Source of the DNA: JADZEM01 sp046328125 | GTDB lineage: Bacteria > Chloroflexota > UBA6077 > JACCZL01 | DNA: 64,000 nt | NCBI GenBank assembly: GCA_046328125.1 | Contig: JAXLXF010000007.1 | Location: forward strand, 1 to 64,000 | Direction: 5' to 3' | Part shown: in pieces, positions 1 to 8,330 of the stretch | How positions within the stretch are numbered: position 1 is the first letter of the stretch | Layout: each line of letters starts with the position of its first letter | Position numbers and translations under genes: made by a program | Notes under the pieces: model-generated | Told to the model about the DNA's origin: nothing | The model's database searches: none | The model's input: only the letters and a program-made list of their open reading frames with translations

Positions 1-1683
1 GAGAAGTATCGACCGTGGGTTCCGGTCGTCCTCGAAGATCGGACCTGGCCGAATCAACGGCTTACTCGCGCACCACTCTGGTGCTCGGTCGACCTGCGCG
101 ACGGCAACCAGGCGCTGATCGACCCGATGAACATCGAGCGCAAGCGCCGCATGTTCGAGGCGCTCGTGCAGATGGGCTTCAAGGAGATCGAGGTCGGCTT
201 CCCGGCCGCGAGCCAGCCCGATTTCGATTTCGTCCGCTTGCTCATCGAAGAGGACCTGATTCCGGAGGACGTCACCATCCAGGTGCTCGTCCAGTGCCGA
301 CCGGAGCTGATCGCGCGCACCTACGAGTCGCTCCGCGGCGCGCAGCGAGCGATCGTCCACTTCTACAACTCCACAAACCCGCTCCAGCGTCGGGTCGTGT
401 TCGGCCTCGAGAAGTCGGGCATCATCGAGATCGCGACCGACGCGGCGAAGCTCGCGCGGTCGCTCGAGCGCACCGTGCCGGGCACGGCGATTCGGTACGA
501 ATACTCCCCCGAGAGCTTCACGCTCACGGAGCCAGACTTCGCGATCGAGATCTGCGAAGCCGTGATGGGCGCGATCGAGCCCGACTCCGGCGAGCGGAAG
601 ATCATCCTGAACCTGCCCGCGACCGTCGAGTGCTACACGCCGAACGTCTACGGCGACGTGATCGAGTGGTTCCACCGCACGATCCGCGACCGCGACAAGG
701 TCGTGCTCTCGCTCCACCCGCACAACGACCGGGGCTGCGCCGTCGCGGCGGCCGAGTTTGGGGTGATGGCGGGCGCCGACCGCGTCGAAGGGACGCTCTT
801 CGGCAATGGCGAGCGCACCGGCAACGTGGACGTGATCAACCTCGCGATGAACCTGTTCGCGATGGGCGTCGATCCGGAGCTGGACATCAGCGACATCGAC
901 CACCTGCGCCGCGTGGCCGAATACTGCAACCGCCTGCCGGTGCATCCACGGCATCCGTACGCGGGCGACCTGGTGTACACGTCGTTCTCCGGCTCGCATC
1001 AGGACGCCATCAAGAAGGGCTTCGCGGCGCTGCCGAAAGAGTACGACCAGTGGGGCGTACCGTATCTCCCAATCGACCCGATGCACGTGGGGCGGTCGTA
1101 TGAAGCGGTCGTGCGGGTCAACAGCCAGTCGGGCAAGGGCGGGGTCGCCTACCTGATGGAGACCGAGCACCACATGGTGCTGCCACGCCGCCTCCAGATC
1201 GAGTTCTCGCGCACGATCCAGACGATCACGGAGGACACCGGAACGGAGATCAGCCCGGAGGCCCTCTGGACCGCGTTCGAGGCCGAGTACTTCCCGGACA
1301 CGGTGTCGATGGAGCTGGTGGGCCACGAGATCGTCACCGGTGCAAGCGGCACGAAAGTGATCGCACAGGTCGCGATCGACGGCGTGCGCAACGAGGTCGT
1401 CGGCGAGGGCAACGGACCGCTCTCGGCGTTCGTGGACGGGCTGGAGCGCGACCTCGGCATCGCGGTGAGCGTGCTCGACTACGCCGAGCACGCCGTGTCG
1501 GCGGGCACGGACGCGCAGGCGGTCGCCTACGTCGAGGCCGCCGACGCCGGCGGCACCGTGCGCTGGGGTGTGGGCATCGACGGCAGCATCGTCGCGGCGT
1601 CGTTGAAGGCGGTGGTGAGCGCGGTGAATCGCCTGCACGTCACGGCGGACCTGGCGGGTCGAGCAGAGCGAGCGCGGGCCTGA
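1..1683 (+). CDS. leuA: 2-isopropylmalate synthase, 5'-truncated by window edge
   Basis: This enzyme condenses acetyl-CoA with 2-oxoisovalerate, the first committed step of leucine biosynthesis, in the cytoplasm. The reading frame is open from base 1, and its first codons already match the LeuA N-terminus (KYRPW..., then SVDLRDGNQAL with the catalytic Arg-Asp). The ATG at 127 is therefore internal and only the first few codons are missing. Other visible motifs are the metal-binding HPHND and GTLFGNGERTGNVD, followed by a C-terminal regulatory (LeuA dimer) domain over roughly the last 140 residues. About 560 residues are present, which fits the long Mycobacterium-type LeuA. No other leucine gene is in the window. 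The regulatory domain implies leucine feedback inhibition, by family knowledge. Confidence 0.95.
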   Translation, partial: EKYRPWVPVVLEDRTWPNQRLTRAPLWCSVDLRDGNQALIDPMNIERKRRMFEALVQMGFKEIEVGFPAASQPDFDFVRLLIEEDLIPEDVTIQVLVQCRPELIARTYESLRGAQRAIVHFYNSTNPLQRRVVFGLEKSGIIEIATDAAKLARSLERTVPGTAIRYEYSPESFTLTEPDFAIEICEAVMGAIEPDSGERKIILNLPATVECYTPNVYGDVIEWFHRTIRDRDKVVLSLHPHNDRGCAVAAAEFGVMAGADRVEGTLFGNGERTGNVDVINLAMNLFAMGVDPELDISDIDHLRRVAEYCNRLPVHPRHPYAGDLVYTSFSGSHQDAIKKGFAALPKEYDQWGVPYLPIDPMHVGRSYEAVVRVNSQSGKGGVAYLMETEHHMVLPRRLQIEFSRTIQTITEDTGTEISPEALWTAFEAEYFPDTVSMELVGHEIVTGASGTKVIAQVAIDGVRNEVVGEGNGPLSAFVDGLERDLGIAVSVLDYAEHAVSAGTDAQAVAYVEAADAGGTVRWGVGIDGSIVAASLKAVVSAVNRLHVTADLAGRAERARA

Positions 1684-1739
1684 AGTCGGCCCTCGCCGCT
1701 CACACCCAGCACGAGGATGTCACGCTCCATGGAGCTCGC

Positions 1740-3182
1740 ATGATCCAGATCGAGGTGATCCAACCGGTCCCCAAAGCGGGTCCGGCGGTGCGTGAACGGT
1801 TCCCCTCGCTTCCGTTCCTCTGGTGGGCGATCGGGCTGACGCTGACGGCCGGCTTCGGCCAGGGCATGCTCCTCTTCCTGCACCTCGCGGCCGGCCAGCC
1901 GTCCGGGCTCTGGTGGCTCGCGGCGGGGCAGGCCCACGGCCACGTCCAGCTCTTCGGCTGGGCCGGGATGTTCGCCCTCGGGATCGGCCTGTTCTTCCTG
2001 CCACGCCTGCGGGGCTGCCCGGCCCCGTCTGCTCGCGCGGTTCGGACGGCAGCCTGGCTCATGGGCAGCGGGCTGACCGTGCGCGCGCTCGCCCAGCCCA
2101 CCGTCGCGGCGCTCGGCCCGAGCGCTCTCCAATCGGGCGCGGGCCTGGCATTGGCGCTGTCGGGACTGCTCGAGCTGGCCGGCGCCGGCCTGGCCGTCGG
2201 GGCACTCGTCGTCGCCGGGCGGCAAGGGCCGCCGCTCGCCGGACGGACCGGGCTCCTGGCCGTCATCCCGTTCGTCGTCACGTTCGTCGTGTCGCTCGTG
2301 TTGGCGCTCGTGGTCAACGCGATCGCGCTGGCGACCGACGCCCGTACGAGCGGGCTGGTTCCGGGCGCGGCGGACTGGACCATCGTCCACCTTGGACTCG
2401 TAGGTATGCTCGTCCCGATCGTGGCGGCCGTCTCGGCGCGCACGTTCCCCCTGTACCTCCGTCTGCGCGTCCCGACACCCCGCGAGCTCTACGCCGTCTT
2501 CGGCCTGTACCTGGCCGGCTTCCTGTCGCGCTCCACCTCCGCCTTCGATCTGCCGCCGGCGTTGCAGATGCTCCCGGCCCTCGGCTCCGTCATCCTCGGC
2601 CTCGCGCTGATCGGCATCATGGTGGCGGTGGACGTCCCGTTCAGGCGAACGCTGCGGACACGAGCGGGCCAGGAGTGGCCGGCGGTCTCAGAGTACCGGG
2701 CTTCGGACTGGGCGATCTTCTCGGCGTACAGCTGGCTCGGCGTAGCCGGCGTCCTGATGGTCTTCGAGGGGCTGGCGTGGTGGGAGCTGACGCCGCGCCC
2801 GCCGCTCGACGCCGAGCGCCACGCACTGGGCGCCGGCCTGGTCACGCTGTTGATCCTCGGCATGGCGATCCGGATGGTGCCGGGCTTTTCGGGGCGGAAG
2901 CTGTACTCAGCCCGCCTGGTCTGGGCCACCGTCTGGCTCGGCAACGGCGCGGCGATGCTGCGCGTTCTCCCCCTGTTCGTGCCATCGTCTCGGGTGACCA
3001 TGAGCCTGCTCGGGCTGGCCGGGCTGCTTGGCCTCGCTGCCGTCAGCTGCCTGGGCTGGAACCTCTGGCAGACCGTCCACCGTCCCACGAGCAGCGATGG
3101 TGAGGCCGTGGCTGCACGCGCCCCTCGCTGCGCGCGCGTCCGATCCCGAGCCGGAGATTCATCGGTCCCATCGCAGAGATAA
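1740..3182 (+). CDS. NnrS-like multi-pass membrane protein
   Basis: The product is a 480-residue hydrophobic protein with about twelve membrane segments. Two blocks resemble the NnrS family, haem-copper membrane proteins linked to nitric oxide stress: an early His-rich AHGHVQLFGWAG segment (about residues 65-77) and a late segment with HALGAGL...ILGMAIRM followed by G-x-S-G-R. The start is the ATG at 1740, preceded by GGAG. It lies 56 bp downstream of leuA on the same strand but has no functional link to it. The last 25 residues are Arg/Ser-rich and unlike the rest. Assignment rests on motif resemblance only; another haem-copper-oxidase-like family is possible. Confidence 0.6.
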   Translation: MIQIEVIQPVPKAGPAVRERFPSLPFLWWAIGLTLTAGFGQGMLLFLHLAAGQPSGLWWLAAGQAHGHVQLFGWAGMFALGIGLFFLPRLRGCPAPSARAVRTAAWLMGSGLTVRALAQPTVAALGPSALQSGAGLALALSGLLELAGAGLAVGALVVAGRQGPPLAGRTGLLAVIPFVVTFVVSLVLALVVNAIALATDARTSGLVPGAADWTIVHLGLVGMLVPIVAAVSARTFPLYLRLRVPTPRELYAVFGLYLAGFLSRSTSAFDLPPALQMLPALGSVILGLALIGIMVAVDVPFRRTLRTRAGQEWPAVSEYRASDWAIFSAYSWLGVAGVLMVFEGLAWWELTPRPPLDAERHALGAGLVTLLILGMAIRMVPGFSGRKLYSARLVWATVWLGNGAAMLRVLPLFVPSSRVTMSLLGLAGLLGLAAVSCLGWNLWQTVHRPTSSDGEAVAARAPRCARVRSRAGDSSVPSQR

Positions 3183-3238
3183 GGCCGACGCGCGCTGCCC
3201 GCGCCACGATCTGACCGGTGGGGGGCGCCATTCGAGCG

Positions 3239-6200
3239 TCACCGAGGGTACGCGCCCAGGTTGGTGCGGTTCGACGCGGCTCCAATCGCGGGGCTGCCAG
3301 GCTGAAGGTGGTAATCGCCCTTCGCCGGATCGACGAACCGCGGGTCTACCGCGCGGTTGCCCCGGCCGGACACGGTCGCGATCGAGCTCTCGACCGTGAA
3401 CGTGCCCTTGTCCAACGTCTGAATCTCGCGGCTGTTGCCCCAGATGATCGTGTCTTTGACGGTCAGCTTGGAGAGGTTCTCGACCAGGATCGCCGCCCCG
3501 GCCGTGGCCGCCGCCGGGCAGTTGTGGTCGGCGATGGTGACGTGGTCGAGGGTGACGATGGACGGTCCCTCGCCGCCGTCCACGTAGAGCGCCACACCGG
3601 ACGTGTCCTCGGTTGGGCAGCCGTTGGCGAAGAGAAGGTCTTCGCGCATCGTGCCCTTCGCGCCCTCGTCCCAGAACACGCCTGAGCCGTTCGTCGGCGC
3701 GAAGTTGCCGGTGATGACGTTGCCGTGCAGCTCGGCCTGAGCGGCGGGGATGATGATGCCGCCGCCGTAGCCGTACTTCACCGTCACGCCGATCTCGTTG
3801 CCACGGATCACGTTGTCACCCACGTCCGTGCTGGCCGTCGAGACGTAGACGCCGCCGCCGTGGTCGGAGTGTGCCCGGTTCGCCTCCACGACGTTGCGCA
3901 CGATGGTGGCCTGGTGGCCCGCCACGTTGATCCCGGCCCCCCGTCCGGCCTGGTTGTTGTGGATCACGTTGTCCTCGATCCGGATGACCGGCTTCGAGCC
4001 GTCGAAGTCCTGGGCGTCGGCGTTGATCCCGCCGCCGCGATTCTCGTCTTCGAGCTTCGCGGTCCGGTTGCCGTAGATCTCGTTGTGTGAGATCAGCAGC
4101 TCGCCGTTGCCGATCAGCGCCGCGAAAACGCCGCCACCGCGCCCATTGCCGTCCTCAGAGTCGGAGCCGAGACCTCGGCCATTGGTGATCCGGAAGCCGT
4201 CCAGGACGTTCTTGCCGCCGGATTGAAGGTGCAGCTGGACGCCCGGTCCGGCGCCCTTGCCGTCGATGACCGAGCGGAACTGCGAGGCATCCCTGGAGGC
4301 GAAGTCCGGACTGAACCCACCCAGCAGCACCACCTCGGTTTCGGCAGGATCGTCGACCTTGCCCACGGCCACGTTCTCTGGATAGGCGCCCGCCGCGACC
4401 TGGATCACGTCCTTCGGGGCGGCGGCGGCCAGGGCGGCGTTGATGGTGGCGAACGGCGCTGCTGCCGTGCCGGTCCCGCCGCCCCCGGCGCCAGCTCGGA
4501 CGCAGAGGACGGACGGCGAGCCGCCGCGTGCACCGGTGCAGGCCAGGCGCTGCCCGTTGTCGTAGCCGTTCGGGCCTTTGCCGAGGTACCGGAGCGGGCC
4601 GGACCAGCCGTCCGGCTTCGCCTGACCCGACACGGTTGGCCCGGCCTTGCCCGGGCCACCGGACGGGGCAGCCGAAGCCGTCGCGCCCGCTCCAGCCAGC
4701 GCGCCCATATCCCTGGCAGCAACGGCAGGTCGCGGCCGGCCCGACGCCGGGTGCACGTACTCGAAGTCTACGGTGGCCTTGAGGCGGATCGGCACCTCGT
4801 TCAGCGGCACCGCCACATCAGCGGCCGGGGAGCCATCCTTGAGGGTGAAATCGCCGCCAGCCTCGTTCGCGAAGCCGGGGTCGTTACCGCTGACGATCTT
4901 GTCGAGGCCGGTGATGCCGCCCTTCGCGGGAGCCTTGTCCGCCCGCCACTCCTTGACTCCCGGCGTCGCCCAGTTCGCACTCAGCACGAGCTTTCCGTCG
5001 TCGCGCATCCAGGTGAGCACGGTCGGCTGCCCGCCGGACGTGGCCGGCCGCACCACGATCACGTTGTTCCGGGCGTCCACCGTCTCGTCGGGTGTGGAGA
5101 CGTCGAACAGCGCGGTGAGCGCGCGACCTCCCACGTCGGCACGGACGACGACCGTGTTGTTGTAGAAGAACAGCGTGCCCTTGCGATAGACGTCCTCGAC
5201 GCCGCTGTCGCCACCGTAGTGGATCATGTTGGACGAGCCGGACGCGCCGTTGACCATGATGTTGCCGTAGACCAGGGTGGTCCGATACTCCGGCGACGGC
5301 TCGAGCACGGGGAACGACTCCTGGGCATCGACGAGGTCGAGGGTCCGAGCGCCGCCCTCGATGCGGTTGTAACGGATGACACTGCCGGCCGAGCGGTCCT
5401 TGAGCGCCGCGCCGCCCGAGCCCTCGCGCAGCGGGCCGATGTCGTTGAACTGGAACACCATGCCGGCCGCTTCGGTGTAGATGTTGTGGTAGCGGTCGGG
5501 GGCGACCTTGACGGTGCCGTTGCCGTACACCCGGGAGCGCTCCAGCAGGATGTCGCGCGAGACGACCTCTTCGGAATCGCCCGAAGCGACGAAGAAGCCG
5601 TTGCCGTTGCCCTCGATCTCGACGCCCCGCACGGTGATGTGCTCGCCGCGCTCGACGAAGATGCCGGCCGCGTTCTCGGCGTAGCTCACGACTTTGCCAT
5701 TGGACGCGGTGAACGTGTACTCGTGGAAGGCGTTTCGGATGTGCAGGCCCTGGATCACGATGTACTGGGGCTTGTACCCCCATTGGTCGTTCGCGCCGAG
5801 TGTGACGTGGATCAGCCCGCGCGGCTCGCCTGCCCCGGAGTTTGGGTACGGCAATCCGGGCCGCGCCTTCGCGTTCTGGCCGTCCACGATGGGCAGTTCG
5901 CCGTTCGGGCCGGCCACACCACAGACCACGATCGGCTGATTCTGCGTGCCCTTGCCGCGCAGGAAGAGCTTCTCGCGATACGGCTCGGCGCGGAAGTGGA
6001 TGCGCACCGTGTCGCCAGCGGCCAGGCTCTCCCAGGGCACCTCGCCGAGCGAGGCCAGCGCCTGGCCCGGACCGACTTCATACGCCTTGCCGGAGCCCTT
6101 GTGCTCGCACGCCAGCGGGCTCAGCGCCGCCTGCGCCGGTCCCGCCCCGGGCGCTCCGGCCGCCTGACTCGGCCCCGACGGCGCCCCCGGCGCCCGACTC

Positions 6201-6730
6201 GTGGCGGACGGCGTCTCGTATGCCCGACTGCTCTTGGACGGAGCCTCAGCAGTGCGACTTCTCCGAGCGGTGTTGTCCTCGTCGGCGACGCTGCTGTCGC
6301 CATCGCCTCCAAGTGCGAAGGTGTAGACGGCGAACGCGACGACCCCCAGCACGACGGCGCCGAGGATCGCGAAGAGCGGACCGTTGCTCCTGGACCTCGG
6401 CTGGGCTGGCCCGGGCCGGCCGGGGTATGGCGGCGGGTACGGCGCTCCGGGGCCACCGGTTCGCGGATCGCGGGGCTGGGCCGGTGGTGGCGGGGCCGTC
6501 GGCGCCGGCCGAGGCTGCCACGGCGCGCCCGGCCCGTCCGCCGGGCCGGCCTGACCCTGTGGGCCGGTCGTGGCGTTGGGGTCCACGCGCGGGCCGCCCG
6601 GTATGTCTGCGCGCACCCAGGCGCCGTTGGGCATCTGGATCCACCAGGCGCCGTTGTGCCAGCGCATCCAGATGCCGTCGTCCCGCTGCATCCACCAGGC
6701 GCCGTTGTGCTGAACCGGCTCACTGGGCAT
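3239..6730 (-). CDS. Membrane-anchored double beta-helix surface protein
   Basis: This is a 1163-residue protein of unrecognised specific function. The order of parts is: residues 1-45 with repeated G-A-W-W/W-V units (HNGAWW twice, plus NGAWV); a Pro/Gly-rich stretch to about 115; one membrane helix at about 118-140; a Ser/Ala/Pro linker; then two right-handed parallel beta-helix regions. The first, about 205-650, is rich in N-x-(I/V) turn motifs. The second, about 690-1163, contains a DUF1565/NosD-like entry segment (PFATINAAL...DVIQVAAGAY). The start MPSEPV at 6730 is chosen because GAGAGG lies just upstream; an ATG 22 codons earlier gives an Arg-rich tail. By topology the helix domains are probably outside the cell, perhaps binding or cleaving polysaccharide. 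It converges with the NnrS-like gene. Confidence 0.8.
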   Translation of the reverse strand: MPSEPVQHNGAWWMQRDDGIWMRWHNGAWWIQMPNGAWVRADIPGGPRVDPNATTGPQGQAGPADGPGAPWQPRPAPTAPPPPAQPRDPRTGGPGAPYPPPYPGRPGPAQPRSRSNGPLFAILGAVVLGVVAFAVYTFALGGDGDSSVADEDNTARRSRTAEAPSKSSRAYETPSATSRAPGAPSGPSQAAGAPGAGPAQAALSPLACEHKGSGKAYEVGPGQALASLGEVPWESLAAGDTVRIHFRAEPYREKLFLRGKGTQNQPIVVCGVAGPNGELPIVDGQNAKARPGLPYPNSGAGEPRGLIHVTLGANDQWGYKPQYIVIQGLHIRNAFHEYTFTASNGKVVSYAENAAGIFVERGEHITVRGVEIEGNGNGFFVASGDSEEVVSRDILLERSRVYGNGTVKVAPDRYHNIYTEAAGMVFQFNDIGPLREGSGGAALKDRSAGSVIRYNRIEGGARTLDLVDAQESFPVLEPSPEYRTTLVYGNIMVNGASGSSNMIHYGGDSGVEDVYRKGTLFFYNNTVVVRADVGGRALTALFDVSTPDETVDARNNVIVVRPATSGGQPTVLTWMRDDGKLVLSANWATPGVKEWRADKAPAKGGITGLDKIVSGNDPGFANEAGGDFTLKDGSPAADVAVPLNEVPIRLKATVDFEYVHPASGRPRPAVAARDMGALAGAGATASAAPSGGPGKAGPTVSGQAKPDGWSGPLRYLGKGPNGYDNGQRLACTGARGGSPSVLCVRAGAGGGGTGTAAAPFATINAALAAAAPKDVIQVAAGAYPENVAVGKVDDPAETEVVLLGGFSPDFASRDASQFRSVIDGKGAGPGVQLHLQSGGKNVLDGFRITNGRGLGSDSEDGNGRGGGVFAALIGNGELLISHNEIYGNRTAKLEDENRGGGINADAQDFDGSKPVIRIEDNVIHNNQAGRGAGINVAGHQATIVRNVVEANRAHSDHGGGVYVSTASTDVGDNVIRGNEIGVTVKYGYGGGIIIPAAQAELHGNVITGNFAPTNGSGVFWDEGAKGTMREDLLFANGCPTEDTSGVALYVDGGEGPSIVTLDHVTIADHNCPAAATAGAAILVENLSKLTVKDTIIWGNSREIQTLDKGTFTVESSIATVSGRGNRAVDPRFVDPAKGDYHLQPGSPAIGAASNRTNLGAYPR

Positions 6731-6940
6731 CGCCACGCCTCTCGCACAGATTGCTGCGCCAGCACGCCCAGGTTTTGGCCGACGCGTGTCGAGCACGTGT
6801 CAGTTCGACAGGTCAGTCCAGATTGCAAACGCCCCGAGGATCCCGCCGATCCCACGGGGCCCGCCCCGCCGCTACCACATTGACGCGAGTGCAGAATCGC
6901 AAATGTGCTGCCATCGGGTCAAGCGGCGTTTTCTATGATC

Positions 6941-6975
6941 TTGCCCTTATATAAGCTATCCATTATTATTGGCGC
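6941..6975 (+). promoter_or_regulatory. ArsR promoter, self-operator and leaderless start
   Basis: TTGCCC (6941-6946) and TATTAT (6964-6969) are separated by 17 nt, a good sigma-70-type pair. Six bases follow (TGGCGC) and then the ATG of the ArsR gene, so transcription should begin at or next to the start codon. The perfect palindrome CTTATATAAG (6946-6955) sits inside the spacer, where a dimeric ArsR repressor could block polymerase. This AT-rich patch stands out from its surroundings. Promoter and operator are inferred from sequence only. Confidence 0.6.
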
Positions 6976-7308
6976 ATGGATGTCTTCGAAGCCGTGGCCG
7001 AGCCGACACGCCGCGCCGTCCTCGATCTGCTTGCCGGGCACGAGCGCTCCGCTGGCGAGCTCGTCGCGGCGTTCCCGGCTCTCACCCAGCCGGCCGTGTC
7101 CCGCCACCTGCGCATCCTCCGCGAGTCCCAGCTGGTGGACGTCCGCCCGGACGGGACGCGGCGCGTCTACTCGCTGCGGCCCACCGCCCTGGCCGAGCTC
7201 GACCGCTGGCTGGAGAGCTACCGGCGGTTCTGGGATGCCCGCCTCGACGACCTCGAAGCGCACCTCGATGCGCAGGCACGCCGAGATCGGGAGGAGAGCG
7301 CGACGTGA
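6976..7308 (+). CDS. ArsR-family winged-helix repressor
   Basis: The 110-residue protein is almost entirely one ArsR/HTH_20-type winged helix: a start like MDVFEAVAEPTRRAVLDLL, recognition helix around TQPAVSRHLRIL, and wing V-R-P-D-G-T-R-R-V-Y. No CxC or other metal-binding cysteines are present, so it is not a classical arsenic/cadmium sensor. It belongs to the metal-independent ArsR group that commonly precedes an SRPBCC (AHSA1-like) gene. It overlaps the next gene by 4 nt, which implies coupling. Autoregulation is likely from the palindrome inside its promoter. Confidence 0.92.
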   Translation: MDVFEAVAEPTRRAVLDLLAGHERSAGELVAAFPALTQPAVSRHLRILRESQLVDVRPDGTRRVYSLRPTALAELDRWLESYRRFWDARLDDLEAHLDAQARRDREESAT

Positions 7309-7817
7309 CCCACGCCGACGGGACGCTCACCACAACTGGCGGGATCGCCATCGTCGCGTTCGAGCGCCGCCTTGCCCACGCGGTTGACGCCGTCTGGGCG
7401 GCGCTGACGGAGTCGGATCAGCTCGCGGCCTGGCTCGGTCCAGGGACCCTGGAGCCGCGCGCTGGCGGCCGGGTCTCGATCCGCACCGGGCCTGAGGGCC
7501 GGCCCGAGCTTCGGCGAGCGATGTCGGGCCGGATTCTGACCTGGGATCCGCCACGCGCGCTCGAATACGAGTGGATCCAGCCCGGGCTCGACCTCTCGGT
7601 GGTGCGCTACGAGCTCGAAGCGGTCGCGGGCGGCACCATCCTCCGGCTGACGCATCGCCGGAGCGTGACGCCGGGCGCGATCGGCGGCCGGGCCGGCTGG
7701 CACGCCTACCTGGACCGTCTCGGCGCTCACCTCGACGGCCGGCCCGTCCCCGCCTGGTCCGTCCGGCGCGCGGAAGTCCAGGCCGCGTATGAAGAGGCGC
7801 CGCTGGGTGGCGCCTGA
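7305..7817 (+). CDS. SRPBCC (AHSA1-like) protein
   Basis: A 170-residue single-domain START/SRPBCC protein of the AHSA1-like family. The N-terminal block F-E-R-R-L-A-H-A-V-D-A-V-W-A-A-L-T and the W-D-P-P-R-A-L-E-Y-E-W segment are typical. The start is GTG at 7305, overlapping the ArsR stop and preceded by GGAGGAG. The family binds small hydrophobic ligands or assists other proteins; the ligand here cannot be told. The ArsR-SRPBCC-VOC order is a frequent bacterial cassette, so co-regulation by the repressor is inferred. Confidence 0.88.
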   Translation: MTHADGTLTTTGGIAIVAFERRLAHAVDAVWAALTESDQLAAWLGPGTLEPRAGGRVSIRTGPEGRPELRRAMSGRILTWDPPRALEYEWIQPGLDLSVVRYELEAVAGGTILRLTHRRSVTPGAIGGRAGWHAYLDRLGAHLDGRPVPAWSVRRAEVQAAYEEAPLGGA

Positions 7818-7833
7818 GAATTGGAGAGGCAGC

Positions 7834-8214
7834 ATGGACCATTACGAAACGGCCAGCGTTCGCTACATGATCGACGACGTGCCCGCCGCCGTCGTGTTCT
7901 ACACCACGCACCTCGGGTTCACGCTCGAAGTTGACGCCTCGCCGGCGTTCGCGTCGGTCGTGCGCGGGCGGCTGCGCCTGTTGCTGAGCGGGGCGCGCAG
8001 CTCCGGGGCGAGGCCGATGCTCGACGGCAGCAAGCCAGAGCCGGGCGGCTGGACGCGCATCCTGGTGCCGGTGGACGATCTCGAAAGCGAGGTGTCTCGC
8101 CTGCGCGCGGCCGGCCTGACCTTCCGCAACGACATCGTGAAGGGCGTCGGCGGCTCGCAGATCCTGCTCGACGACCCGTCCGGGAACCCGGTGGAGCTGT
8201 TCCAACCGGGCTGA
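7834..8214 (+). CDS. VOC-superfamily (glyoxalase-like) protein
   Basis: A 126-residue vicinal-oxygen-chelate fold protein. It shows the paired beta-alpha-beta pattern (VRYMIDDVPAAVVFY, then GFTLEVD) and a terminal D-P-S-G-N-P-V-E-L-F-Q motif that supplies the typical metal-ligand Glu. GGAGAGGC upstream of ATG 7834 decides the start over an in-frame ATG at 7789 that would lie inside the preceding gene. The family includes lyases, dioxygenases and antibiotic-binding proteins; the substrate is unknown. It is the last gene of the ArsR cassette. Confidence 0.85.
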   Translation: MDHYETASVRYMIDDVPAAVVFYTTHLGFTLEVDASPAFASVVRGRLRLLLSGARSSGARPMLDGSKPEPGGWTRILVPVDDLESEVSRLRAAGLTFRNDIVKGVGGSQILLDDPSGNPVELFQPG

Positions 8215-8293
8215 CGACCCGGCAGGCGCAGGGGGGCTCGTCAAGCTGGCCCGCTGGCCCGCTCCCGCGTCTGCACGCTCACGCACACCACGG

Positions 8294-8330
8294 CTCATGC
8301 CGGCGAGCGTCACCGCGCCGGCGGCATGAG
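8294..8330. terminator. Hairpin between convergent genes
   Basis: The arms CTCATGCCGGCG (8294-8305) and CGCCGGCGGCATGAG (8316-8330) form a long GC-rich stem with one 3-nt bulge. The hairpin lies between the convergent VOC and MFS genes, touching the MFS stop codon. No U-tract is seen, so it may end transcription inefficiently or with Rho. Confidence 0.55.

Noticed and set aside
15..1103. A 362-codon frame at the left edge that overlaps leuA.
   Set aside because: It is another frame of leuA, with Arg-rich nonsense composition.
4223..6883. An 886-codon plus-strand frame opposite the beta-helix gene.
   Set aside because: Repetitive Arg/Val/His/Asp composition without motifs; the minus-strand beta-helix protein clearly explains this DNA.
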